Origin: an uncultured Piscinibacter sp.
GTDB lineage: Bacteria; Pseudomonadota; Gammaproteobacteria; Burkholderiales; Burkholderiaceae_C
DNA length: 64,000 nt
Assembly: GCF_937952055.1 (NCBI RefSeq)
Contig: NZ_CALFYO010000021.1
Coordinates: 310,001 to 374,000 of the forward strand
Direction: 5' to 3'
Shown here: positions 25,584 through 34,188 of the stretch, piece after piece
Numbering within the stretch: the first letter of the stretch is position 1
How the letters are laid out: each line of letters starts with the position of its first letter
Position numbers and translations under genes: made by a program
Notes under the pieces: model-generated
The model's database searches: none
Seen by the model: the letters and a program-made list of their open reading frames with translations, nothing else
What the model was told of the DNA's origin: nothing

Positions 25584-28155
25584 CGGCGCCTGACTCGGCG
25601 ACCCGACGCTCCAGGTGGGCGAGCGCCTCGTCCACCTGGTCGACCAGCACCAGGCAGAGGTCGCCGGCCTGCAGATCCGCCAGCGCGCGGTCGATGGCGG
25701 CGAACTCGCCGCGAATCTCGTCGACCTCGCGCGTGCGCAACGCGCCGCGCAGGCCCTCGCGCAGCAGCCCGAGCACCTCGCCGTCGCTGCGGCCGCGCTG
25801 CGCCGCGTCCTGGTACAGCAGGACGTGGTCGAACGCCGCGCCGAGGATGCGGGTCTGATCGCGGATATCCTCGTCGCGCCGGTCGCCGGCTGCGCTGATC
25901 ACCACCGAACGCCGGCGCGCCGGCATCGCCTCGACGGCGGCAACCAGGGCGCGCATCGCGTCCGGGTTGTGGCCGTAGTCGGCAATGACGGTCGCACCGC
26001 GGTAGTCCATCACGTTGAAGCGGCCCGGCGCGTTGTGCGCGTCGTTGACGAAGCTGGCGAGGCCGCTGCGCACGGCGTCGAACGACAGGCCGCAGCCCCA
26101 GGCCGCGGCCACCGCGGCGAGCGTGTTCTCGACCTGGAAGCGGATCGTGCCGCCGCGCGTCAGCGGCACCTCGCGCAGCGGCAGCCGCGCGCGCGCGCTG
26201 CCTTCGATGGCGACGATGTCGTCGCCTTCGACGAACACAGAGCGCCGTCCCTGCGCGCGGTGCGCGACCAGCGCGGGCAACTGCCCGTCGACGGCGAAGA
26301 GGATCACGTCGCCCGGGCAGTGCGGAGCCATCGCCAGCGTGATCGGGTCGGCGGCGTTGAGCACCGCGAAGCCACCCGGGGCGACGTTGCGCACGATGAC
26401 GCGCTTGAGCACCGCCAGGTCCTCGACGGTGGTGATGTAGTTCAAACCGAGGTGGTCGCCGGCGCCCACGTTGGTCACCACAGCCACCTGGCAGCGGTCG
26501 AAACCCAGCCCCTCGCGCAGCATGCCGCCGCGCGCGGTCTCCAGCACGGCCGCTTCGGTGTCCGGATGGGACAGCACGTTGCGTGCGCTCTTCGGACCGC
26601 TGCAGTCGCCGCTGTCGATCTGCTGGCCATCGACCCACACGCCGTCGGTGTTGGTCATGCCCACCTTCAGGCCGGTGGCCGCGAACAGGTGGGCGATCAG
26701 CCTGGTCACCGTGGTCTTGCCGTTGGTGCCGGTCACCGCCACCACCGGGATGCGCCCGTCGGCGCCGGCCGGGTACAGGCGTTCGACGATCGCCTCGCCG
26801 ACCAGGCGCGGCTTGCCGAAGCTCGGCGCCAGGTGCATGCGCAGCCCCGGCGCGGCGTTGACCTCGACCACGCCGCCGCGCTGCTTCTCCAGCGGCACGC
26901 CGACGCTCTCGCAGACCAGGTCGACGCCGCAGATCTCCAGGCCCACCATGCGCGCCGCGGCCACCGCGTGTGCGGCCACCTCGGGATGCACGTCGTCGGT
27001 CACGTCGGTGGCCGTGCCGCCGGTGCTCAGGTTGGCGTTGTTGCGCAGCACGACACGCTGGCCGTTGGCCGGCACGGCGTCGGCCGACAGGCCCTGCAGC
27101 CCCAGCCGCGCGTGGGCGATGTCGTCGAGGCGGATGCGCGTCAGCGCGGTGGCATGGCCGTCGCCGCGGCGGGGGTCGGCGTTCACCGCATCGACCAGCT
27201 GGCGCACCGTGTTCACGCCGTCTCCGATCACGAAGGGCGGGTCGCGTCGCGCCGCGGCGACCAGCCGCTCGCCGACGACCAGCAGGCGGAAGTCGTGGCC
27301 GGGAAGGAACTGCTCGACCATCACCTCGCCGACCTCCGCGGCGGCGCGGTAGGCCACTTCGAAGTGCTCGCGGCCGACGATGTTGACGGTCACACCCTTG
27401 CCCTGGTTGCCGTCGCGCGGTTTGACCACGACGGGCAGCCCGAGTTCCTGCGCGGCCGCCCAGCCGTCCTCGAGATCGGCCACCGGCCGGCCGAGCGGCA
27501 CCGGCACGCCGGCCGCGGCCAGCAGACGCTTGCTCAGGTCCTTGTCCTGGGCGATCGACTCGGCCACCGCGCCGGTGCTGTCGATCTCCGCCGCCCAGAT
27601 GCGACGCTGGCGCGCGCCCCAGCCGAACTGCACCAGGCTGCCCTCGGTCAGGCGCCGGTAGGGGATGCCGCGCGCCATCGCGGCCGCGACGATCGAGCCG
27701 GTGCTCGGACCCAGCCGCACGTCCTCGTCGATCGCGCGCAGCTCGGCCACCGCCGCCTCGGCATCGAAGGCCTGGTCGGCGGCGGCCGCGGCGAGCATCT
27801 GCTGCGCCAGCTCGAGCGCGCGCCGGCCCACCCTCTCCTCGGTGTACTCGACGACGATCTGGTACACGCCCGGCTCCGGCGCCGGCGTCGTGCGCGCGAA
27901 GCTGACCGGACAGCCGGCGCGCGCCTGCAGCGCCAGCGTCAACCGCTCGAGCCAGCGTGCCAGCGGCACCGCCTCGGCGTTGCCGACGGTGCGCACCGGC
28001 GCCACCTCGGGCAGTCGCTCGCGCAGGCGCAACTCGAGCGGCGAACCAAAGACGATCTCGCATTCATCCGCCGCGCAGCGCGCGACGGCCTCGATCGCCG
28101 TGTGCCGGCTCCACAGGTTGGGTCCGCGCAGGATGCGGATGCGGGTGACTTCCAT
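25570..28155 (-). CDS. cphA: Cyanophycin synthetase (complete, CphA1-type)
   Basis: 861 residues, normal for the family. An N-terminal domain (RGPNLWSRHT) is followed by an ATP-grasp domain (about 210-480; VVKPRDGNQGKGVT, ICGVDLVCES, VVEVNAAPGLRMH) that adds Asp, and a Mur-ligase domain (about 485-830) that adds Arg, with an intact P-loop VTGTNGKTTVTRL and NAPGRFNVMD. It makes cyanophycin, the Asp-Arg storage polymer. It is transcribed after the cphA-like gene with a 6-base gap; the divergent transporter and DUF1854 genes complete the cluster. No cyanophycinase is in the window. Confidence 0.95.
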   Translation of the reverse strand: MEVTRIRILRGPNLWSRHTAIEAVARCAADECEIVFGSPLELRLRERLPEVAPVRTVGNAEAVPLARWLERLTLALQARAGCPVSFARTTPAPEPGVYQIVVEYTEERVGRRALELAQQMLAAAAADQAFDAEAAVAELRAIDEDVRLGPSTGSIVAAAMARGIPYRRLTEGSLVQFGWGARQRRIWAAEIDSTGAVAESIAQDKDLSKRLLAAAGVPVPLGRPVADLEDGWAAAQELGLPVVVKPRDGNQGKGVTVNIVGREHFEVAYRAAAEVGEVMVEQFLPGHDFRLLVVGERLVAAARRDPPFVIGDGVNTVRQLVDAVNADPRRGDGHATALTRIRLDDIAHARLGLQGLSADAVPANGQRVVLRNNANLSTGGTATDVTDDVHPEVAAHAVAAARMVGLEICGVDLVCESVGVPLEKQRGGVVEVNAAPGLRMHLAPSFGKPRLVGEAIVERLYPAGADGRIPVVAVTGTNGKTTVTRLIAHLFAATGLKVGMTNTDGVWVDGQQIDSGDCSGPKSARNVLSHPDTEAAVLETARGGMLREGLGFDRCQVAVVTNVGAGDHLGLNYITTVEDLAVLKRVIVRNVAPGGFAVLNAADPITLAMAPHCPGDVILFAVDGQLPALVAHRAQGRRSVFVEGDDIVAIEGSARARLPLREVPLTRGGTIRFQVENTLAAVAAAWGCGLSFDAVRSGLASFVNDAHNAPGRFNVMDYRGATVIADYGHNPDAMRALVAAVEAMPARRRSVVISAAGDRRDEDIRDQTRILGAAFDHVLLYQDAAQRGRSDGEVLGLLREGLRGALRTREVDEIRGEFAAIDRALADLQAGDLCLVLVDQVDEALAHLERRVAESGAVRPS

Positions 28156-28161
28156 GGTGTC

Positions 28162-30351
28162 TCAGCGGTTCTCGGCAGGGGTCTGGGCGTCGAAGGTGTC
28201 GATGCCGGCGGCAAGCAGCGCCGGCGCGAGCCCGAAGGCCCAGGCGGCGGCCACGGCCGGCAGCAGCACCGCCGGCGTGAGACCGCCCTGTCCACGCAGC
28301 GCCAGCAGCGTCTCGGTCGAGCCCTCGCACAGCCGCAGGCCGCGGTCGCTCGCCAGCACGGCGCGTCCGCCCGCCTCGCGGTGCGCGGCGAGTGCGGCCG
28401 CATCGGTGGCGTAGAGCAGGACCGAGCCGTCGCAGTACTGCGCCAGGGCGGCGATGCGTTCGTCGTCGGCGTTGAGCACGCCGCAGCCGTCGGCCAGCAC
28501 GACGTCCATCTGCGTGCGCAGCACGCGCGGCAGGTCCTGCGCATCGCGGATGTCGTGACGTTCCAGGGCTGCCGCACCTTCGAGGTCGGTGACCACGCCG
28601 ATGCGGCACCGGTCGTAGACCAGGCCCTGGTCCAGGATGGTGCCGGCGCCGTTCTCGAACACCGCGGCATCGATGTTGCGGTTGAGCAGCAGTCGCTCGG
28701 ACAGCGCGCCGTCGCCCGCGTCGCGCGCCTCGACGCAGCGCCCGCCGAGGAACAGGCCGCCGCGGCACGCGAGACCGACCTGCCGCCCCGACAGCTGCAG
28801 CAGCCAGGCCACCAGGCGCGCCACTGCCGTCGTCTGCTCGCCACCGGCGATGCCGACAATCGGGATGCGGCCGTCGTCGCCGGGCGGGAACAGGTGGTCG
28901 ACGATCGCCTTGCCGACCGGTCGCGGCGAACCGACCGCGGGCTTCAGGTGGGCCAGGAGCCCGGGACCGGCATTGACCTCGACGACCGCCGCCTGTTGGC
29001 CGCGCATCGGCCTGGCGATGTCCTGGGCGACCAGGTCGATGCCCGCGATGTCCAGTCCGACCGTGCGCACCGCGAGCGACGCTGCCCGGGCGAAGTCGGG
29101 GTGGACCTCGTCGGTGCAGTCGATCGCGACGTTCCCGTTGCGCTGGATCAGCACGCGCCGGCCGGCGGCCGGCACGTCGTCCGGCGCGAGGCCCTGGCGT
29201 TCGAGGTCGGCGAGGATGCTGCCGTCGCCGTGCACGTCCAGCCATGCGAGAGGATGGTCCTCGGTCTTGCCGCGCCGCGGATCGCTGTTGAGCTGGGACT
29301 CGACCAGCCCGGCCACCGACAGGCGGCCGTCGCCGAGGACCCAGGCCGCCTCCCCCCGCGCCGCCGCGACCAGCTTGCCGTCGACGACGAGCAGCCGGTG
29401 CTCGTCGCCCGGGATGTAGCGCTCGACGATCACCTCGCTGCCGTGGAGTGCCGCCCGTTTCCACGCCGCTTCGACCTGCTCGCGGGTCGACAGGTCCAGC
29501 GTCACGCCACGGCCGTGGTTGCCGTCGGTCGGCTTCACGGCCACCGGCAGCCCGATGTCCTCGGCGGCCTCCCAGGCCTGCGCCGGGCTTGCCACGATGC
29601 GGCCCTCGGGCACGGGCACGCCGACGGCAGCGATCAGCCGCTTGGTCAGGTCCTTGTCGCGCGCGATGCCCTCGGCGATCGCGCTGGTGCGGTCGGTCTC
29701 GGCGGTCCAGATGCGGTGCTGGCGCACGCCGTGGCCGAGCTGCACGAGGTTGCCGTCGTTCAGTCGCAGGTGGGGAATGCGCCGCTCCGTCGCGGCCGCC
29801 ACGATGTGCGCCGTGCTCGGTCCGAGGTAGGTCCTGTCGATCGCGTCACGCACCGCCTGCACCGCCGCCGGCACGTCGACCGGGCGGCCGTTGATGACAC
29901 CCATCAGCAGGCGATGTCCCTGCTCGAGGGCGCAGCGCGCCACCGCCTCGTCGCGCGCGCGGAACACCATGCGGTACACGCCCGGTCGCGAGGTGCTGCG
30001 CGTCTGGCCAAAGCCGGTGGGCATGCCCGACAGGTTGAGCAGTTCGATGACCACGTGCTCGAGCACGTGGCCCATCCAGGTGCCCTCCTGCAGCCGTTGC
30101 AGGAAGCCGCCACGCTCGCCGACGCCGCAATGGTGCTCCTGCAGCGCCGGCAAGGCGCCCGTCAGCCGCGCCACGAAGCCGGGCAGCCTGTCGGAGGGGT
30201 GGCGCTCCAGCTCGCCGAGGTCCAGCCAGACCTCCAGGGCCGACCGGTAGGTCCACAGGTTGGGGCCGCGCAGGTAGGTCACGCGCAGCAGGCGGATGTC
30301 TTCGAAGGTGGTCATGGTGTGGGTGGCGGCCGTGGCCTCAACGACGGACAT
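28162..30351 (-). CDS. Second cyanophycin synthetase homologue with degraded Mur-ligase ATP site (CphA'-like)
   Basis: 729 residues. The N-terminal and ATP-grasp parts are well kept (VTYLRGPNLWTYRSALEVW, VAVKPTDGNHGRGVTLD, VVEVNAGPGLLAHLKP), but at the Mur-ligase P-loop, where CphA has GTNGKTT, this protein reads GIAGGEQTT and lacks the Gly-Lys-Thr. The C-terminal half is about 130 residues shorter and has no NAPGRFN motif. A second CphA-like gene next to cphA is known in betaproteobacteria and in cyanobacteria (CphA2, which polymerises beta-aspartyl-arginine); whether this one behaves likewise is inference. Two starts are possible: 30351, or ATG 30315 (MTTFEDIRLLRVTY), which matches the family start better; neither has a strong ribosome site. 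Confidence 0.88.
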   Translation of the reverse strand: MSVVEATAATHTMTTFEDIRLLRVTYLRGPNLWTYRSALEVWLDLGELERHPSDRLPGFVARLTGALPALQEHHCGVGERGGFLQRLQEGTWMGHVLEHVVIELLNLSGMPTGFGQTRSTSRPGVYRMVFRARDEAVARCALEQGHRLLMGVINGRPVDVPAAVQAVRDAIDRTYLGPSTAHIVAAATERRIPHLRLNDGNLVQLGHGVRQHRIWTAETDRTSAIAEGIARDKDLTKRLIAAVGVPVPEGRIVASPAQAWEAAEDIGLPVAVKPTDGNHGRGVTLDLSTREQVEAAWKRAALHGSEVIVERYIPGDEHRLLVVDGKLVAAARGEAAWVLGDGRLSVAGLVESQLNSDPRRGKTEDHPLAWLDVHGDGSILADLERQGLAPDDVPAAGRRVLIQRNGNVAIDCTDEVHPDFARAASLAVRTVGLDIAGIDLVAQDIARPMRGQQAAVVEVNAGPGLLAHLKPAVGSPRPVGKAIVDHLFPPGDDGRIPIVGIAGGEQTTAVARLVAWLLQLSGRQVGLACRGGLFLGGRCVEARDAGDGALSERLLLNRNIDAAVFENGAGTILDQGLVYDRCRIGVVTDLEGAAALERHDIRDAQDLPRVLRTQMDVVLADGCGVLNADDERIAALAQYCDGSVLLYATDAAALAAHREAGGRAVLASDRGLRLCEGSTETLLALRGQGGLTPAVLLPAVAAAWAFGLAPALLAAGIDTFDAQTPAENR

Positions 30352-30438
30352 CGGACGCGGACGAGTTGCGCCGCGCGGTCGGCGGGTCGCCTGGCCGGCG
30401 CGTTACGCGACAATCGCGCGCTCCTGCCGCTCCGACCC

Positions 30439-32688
30439 ATGCCTCCATCCGATCCGTCTCCTGTTCTCGCCGCGGCACTGGCCGCGCCGCTCGAGCCAGG
30501 GGAGAACGCACTGACCGCCCTGGACGTTGACCTCGACGTCGACGATCGTTTCGCGGCCGGCCGGCTGGTGCTGACCGACCGCCGGCTGCTCGCCCGGGAC
30601 CCGGGTGCCGACGGATGGCGCGCGTGGCCGCTGGGCCCCGGGCTGTCGCTGCAGCATGCCGACCACGGTGGCGTCGGCCAGTTGTCGCTGCACGACACGC
30701 GGGCGCGCCTGGCCGTCTGGCGCTACACGCTGGGCGCCGACCCGGCGGCCCTGCGCCTGCTCGGCCTGTTCGACCGCCAGCGCGAGCGCCTCGCCCACGG
30801 CGCGACCGAGCCCGACGAGGCCGCGGAGGCGGAGGAAACCGACTTCGCCGCCGAGTCCCCTGCGGTGCCGTCGACCTGGGTGCTGCTGCGGCTGGGGCGC
30901 TTCGCGCGACCCTACCGTTGGCAACTGCTGCTCGGCTTCGTGCTGACGCTGGCCTCCACCGCCGCTTCGCTCGTGCCGCCCTACCTGACGATCCCGCTGA
31001 TGGACGAGGTGCTGATCCCGTACCAGTCCGGGAAACAGATCGACACCACGCTCGTCTGGCTGCTGTTGTCCGGCCTGCTCGGGGCCGCCCTGGCGGCCTG
31101 GGCGCTGGGCTGGTGGCGCACCTGGCTGCTGGCGATCGTCAGCGAACGCATCGGCGCCGACCTGCGCACGGCCACCTTCGAGCACCTGCTGCAGCTGAGC
31201 CTGGACTACTTCGGCAGCAAGCGCACCGGCGACCTGATGTCGCGCATCGGCAGCGAGTCGGATCGCATCTGCGTCTTCCTCTCGCTGCACGCCCTGGACT
31301 TCGCCACCGACGTGCTGATGATCGCGATGACGGCGATCGTCCTCTTCAGCGTCAACCCGGCGCTGGCCCTGGTCACGCTGCTGCCGCTGCCCTTCATCGC
31401 CTGGATGATCCACCTGGTGCGCGACCGGCTGCGCACCGGCTTCGAGAAGATCGACCGCGTCTGGGGCGAGGTCACCAGCGTGCTGGCCGACACCATCCCC
31501 GGCATCCGCGTGGTCAAGGCCTTCGCCCAGGAGAAGCGCGAGGCCGAGCGCTTCCGCCGCGCCAACCGCCACAACCTCGAGGTCAACGACCGGCTGAACA
31601 AGACCTGGAGCCTGTTCTCGCCGACGGTGTCGCTGCTGACCGAGATCGGCCTGCTGGTGGTGTGGGCCTTCGGCATCTGGCTGGTCAGCCGCAACAGCAT
31701 CACGGTCGGGGTGCTGACCGCCTTCATCGCCTACATCGGACGCTTCTACGGCCGGCTCGACTCGATGAGCCGCATCGTCTCGGTGACGCAGAAGGCGGCC
31801 GCGGGGGCCAAGCGCATCTTCGACATCCTCGACCACGTCAGCAACGTGCCCGAACCCGCTCAGGCCGTGCCGATCGATCGCGTCGAGGGCCGCCTGTCGC
31901 TGCAGGGCGTGGGATTCCGCTACGGCAGCCGCGCGGTGATCCGCGACCTCGACCTGGAGATTCGACCGGGCGAGATGATCGGCCTGGTCGGCCACAGCGG
32001 CTCCGGCAAGAGCACGCTGGTCAACCTGATCTGCCGCTTCTACGACGTGACCGACGGCGCGATCAAGGTCGACGGCGTCGACCTGCGCCGATTCGGCGTG
32101 GCCGACTACCGGCGCCACATCGGTCTGGTGCTGCAGGAGCCGTTCCTCTTCTTCGGCACCGTCGCCGAGAACATCGCCTACGGCAAGCCCGGCGCGACGC
32201 GCGAGGAGATCGTCGCCGCCGCGCGCGCAGCCCACGCGCACGAGTTCATCCTGCGCCTGCCGCATGGCTACGACTCGATGGTCGGCGAGCGTGGCCAGGG
32301 CCTGTCCGGCGGCGAGCGCCAGCGCATCTCGATCGCGCGCGCGCTGCTGATCGACCCGCGCATCCTGATCCTCGACGAAGCGACCTCGTCGGTCGACACC
32401 GAGACGGAGAAGGAGATCCAGAACGCCCTCGACAACCTGGTGCAGGGCCGCACGACGATCGCCATCGCGCACCGCCTGTCGACACTGCGGCGCGCCGACC
32501 GGCTGGTGGTGATGGACCGCGGGCGTGTCGTCGAGGTCGGCACGCACGACGAACTTCTGGCCCGGCAGGACGCCTACTGGCGACTCTACGAAGCGCAGGC
32601 GCGCCAGGTCGACGAGGAAGACGACGAGCGCGTGGCGCGTGTCGCGCCGCCTGCCGCGCCGGCGGCGCATCCGGCCGGGGCCGCCTGA
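30439..32688 (+). CDS. ABC exporter (permease-ATPase fusion) associated with cyanophycin metabolism
   Basis: 749 residues from ATG 30439. An unusual N-terminal segment of about 155 residues without membrane helices is followed by a six-helix ABC exporter domain (about 160-460) and the ATPase: Walker A GHSGSGKST, signature LSGGERQR, Walker B ILILDEATS and H-loop IAHRLST. Similar transporters occur next to cyanophycin genes in many proteobacteria and are annotated as cyanophycin metabolism-associated. The transported compound is not known. Divergent from the cphA pair (87 bases) and followed 11 bases later by the DUF1854 gene. Confidence 0.9.
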   Translation: MPPSDPSPVLAAALAAPLEPGENALTALDVDLDVDDRFAAGRLVLTDRRLLARDPGADGWRAWPLGPGLSLQHADHGGVGQLSLHDTRARLAVWRYTLGADPAALRLLGLFDRQRERLAHGATEPDEAAEAEETDFAAESPAVPSTWVLLRLGRFARPYRWQLLLGFVLTLASTAASLVPPYLTIPLMDEVLIPYQSGKQIDTTLVWLLLSGLLGAALAAWALGWWRTWLLAIVSERIGADLRTATFEHLLQLSLDYFGSKRTGDLMSRIGSESDRICVFLSLHALDFATDVLMIAMTAIVLFSVNPALALVTLLPLPFIAWMIHLVRDRLRTGFEKIDRVWGEVTSVLADTIPGIRVVKAFAQEKREAERFRRANRHNLEVNDRLNKTWSLFSPTVSLLTEIGLLVVWAFGIWLVSRNSITVGVLTAFIAYIGRFYGRLDSMSRIVSVTQKAAAGAKRIFDILDHVSNVPEPAQAVPIDRVEGRLSLQGVGFRYGSRAVIRDLDLEIRPGEMIGLVGHSGSGKSTLVNLICRFYDVTDGAIKVDGVDLRRFGVADYRRHIGLVLQEPFLFFGTVAENIAYGKPGATREEIVAAARAAHAHEFILRLPHGYDSMVGERGQGLSGGERQRISIARALLIDPRILILDEATSSVDTETEKEIQNALDNLVQGRTTIAIAHRLSTLRRADRLVVMDRGRVVEVGTHDELLARQDAYWRLYEAQARQVDEEDDERVARVAPPAAPAAHPAGAA

Positions 32689-32699
32689 GGAGGGCATCG

Positions 32700-33173
32700 A
32701 TGAACGAATCCTTGCCCTTCACCCTGACGCGCGACGCCCATGGCCGCCTCGTGTTGCATGGCGCCGACGGCAGCGAACACGTGGGCGTGCTGCCGGTGCG
32801 GGCCTTTCCGCTGTCCGCCCCGGACGCCGCGCTGTCGCTGGTCGGTGCCGACGGACGGGAGCGGGTCTGGGTCGAACGGCCCGCTGCGCTGCCCGCGGGG
32901 ACACGCGCGCTGCTCGCCGAGGAACTGGCGCGGCGCGAGTTCGCGCCGGTGATCGAGCGCCTGCTCGACGTCTCGACCTTCTCGACGCCCAGCACCTGGA
33001 GCGTGCGCACCGACCGCGGCGACACGCAGTTCGTGCTCAAGGGCGAGGAAGACATCCGGCGCCTGGGCGGCGACGCGTTGCTGGTCACCGACAGCCACGG
33101 CATCGGCTACCGCATCCCCGACGCCCGCGCCCTCGACCGGCGCTCGCGCCGGCTGCTCGAACGCTTCCTCTGA
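32700..33173 (+). CDS. DUF1854 protein associated with cyanophycin metabolism
   Basis: 157 residues from ATG 32700, preceded by GAGGAGGG at 32688-32695. No signal peptide or membrane segment. The family signature is visible: HVGVLPVRAFPLSAPD, FAPVIERLLDVSTFSTPSTWSV, VLKGEEDIRRLG, ITDSHGI-type segment and IPD near the C-terminus. The family is found beside cyanophycin synthetase and this type of ABC transporter, but no biochemical role is established. The tight spacing suggests that it works with the transporter. It is convergent with and abuts the dehydrogenase gene. Confidence 0.85.
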   Translation: MNESLPFTLTRDAHGRLVLHGADGSEHVGVLPVRAFPLSAPDAALSLVGADGRERVWVERPAALPAGTRALLAEELARREFAPVIERLLDVSTFSTPSTWSVRTDRGDTQFVLKGEEDIRRLGGDALLVTDSHGIGYRIPDARALDRRSRRLLERFL

Positions 33174-34163
33174 TCAGCCGCGCCGCACCAGCACCTGCGG
33201 GTTGACGGGCGTCGGCGGCACGCCACCGGTCAGCGCCGCGATCAGGTTGTCGACCGCCAGGCCGGCCATCGCGCGGCGCGTCGCCACGCTGGCGCTGGCG
33301 ATGTGCGGCGTGAGCACGACGTTGGGCACGGTCAGCAGGTCGGGGTGCACTTTCGGCTCGCCCTCGAACACGTCGAGTCCGGCGGCGGCGATGCGCTTCT
33401 CGCGCAGCGCGACCGCCAGCGCCGCATCGTCGACCACGCCGCCGCGCGCGATGTTGGTCAGCGTCGCGGTGGGCTTCATCTGCGCCAGTTCGGCGGCGCC
33501 GATGGCGTGGTGGCTGGCTGCCGAGTACGGCACCACGAGCACCAGGTGGTCGGCCTCACGCAGCAGTTCCTCCTTCGACACGTAGCGTGCCGACAGCGGC
33601 GCCTCCTGCTCGGGCACGAGGCGGCTGCGGTTGTGGTAGATCACCTTCATGCCGAAGCCGAGCGCGCCGCGCCTGGCGATCGCCTGGCCGATGCGCCCCA
33701 TGCCGAGGATGCCCAGCGTGGCGCCATGCACGTCGCTGCCGGCGAACATGTCGTAGGCCCACTTGGTCCACTCGCCACGGCGCAGGTAATGCTCGCTCTC
33801 CGCGATGCGCCGCGCCGTCGCCATCATCAGCGCGAAGCCGAAGTCGGCCGTGGTCTCGGTGAGCACGTCTGGCGTGTTGGTCGCCACCACGCCGCGCGCG
33901 GTGCAGGCATCGACGTCGATGTTGTTGTAGCCCACCGCCATGTTGCACACCGCGCGCAGCTGCGGGTTGGCGTCGAGCACCTCGGCGTCGATGCGCTCGC
34001 TGCCGGTGATGAAGGCACCGGTCTTGCCCCGGAGCTTCTCGGTCAGCTCGGACTTGGTGTAGATGCGGTCGGCGGGGTTGTCCTCGACATCGAAGTGCAC
34101 GCGCAGGCGGTCGACGATGTCGGGAAAGGCGGCACGGGCCACCAGCACGGAAGGTCGGTTCAT
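33174..34163 (-). CDS. 2-hydroxyacid dehydrogenase (glyoxylate/gluconate reductase type)
   Basis: 329 residues. D-isomer-specific 2-hydroxyacid dehydrogenase: NAD(P)-binding GILGMGRIGQAIARR, catalytic Arg in NIARGGVVDD, Glu in FEGEPKVHP and His in VVLTPHIASAS. Members of this subgroup reduce glyoxylate, hydroxypyruvate or 2-ketogluconate. Substrate is not determined. Last gene of a minus-strand operon; 25 bases after the antiporter gene. Confidence 0.9.
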   Translation of the reverse strand: MNRPSVLVARAAFPDIVDRLRVHFDVEDNPADRIYTKSELTEKLRGKTGAFITGSERIDAEVLDANPQLRAVCNMAVGYNNIDVDACTARGVVATNTPDVLTETTADFGFALMMATARRIAESEHYLRRGEWTKWAYDMFAGSDVHGATLGILGMGRIGQAIARRGALGFGMKVIYHNRSRLVPEQEAPLSARYVSKEELLREADHLVLVVPYSAASHHAIGAAELAQMKPTATLTNIARGGVVDDAALAVALREKRIAAAGLDVFEGEPKVHPDLLTVPNVVLTPHIASASVATRRAMAGLAVDNLIAALTGGVPPTPVNPQVLVRRG

Positions 34164-34188
34164 ATCGGGGCTCTCTTCCTTCTCACTC

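Noticed and set aside
28162..30351. Pseudogene call for the second cyanophycin synthetase
   Set aside because: There is no frameshift or stop, the ATP-grasp half is well conserved, and similar truncated homologues beside cphA are known in other bacteria.
25615..30438. A long + strand extension upstream of the ABC transporter
   Set aside because: It runs antisense through both cyanophycin synthetases; the transporter proper begins at 30439.
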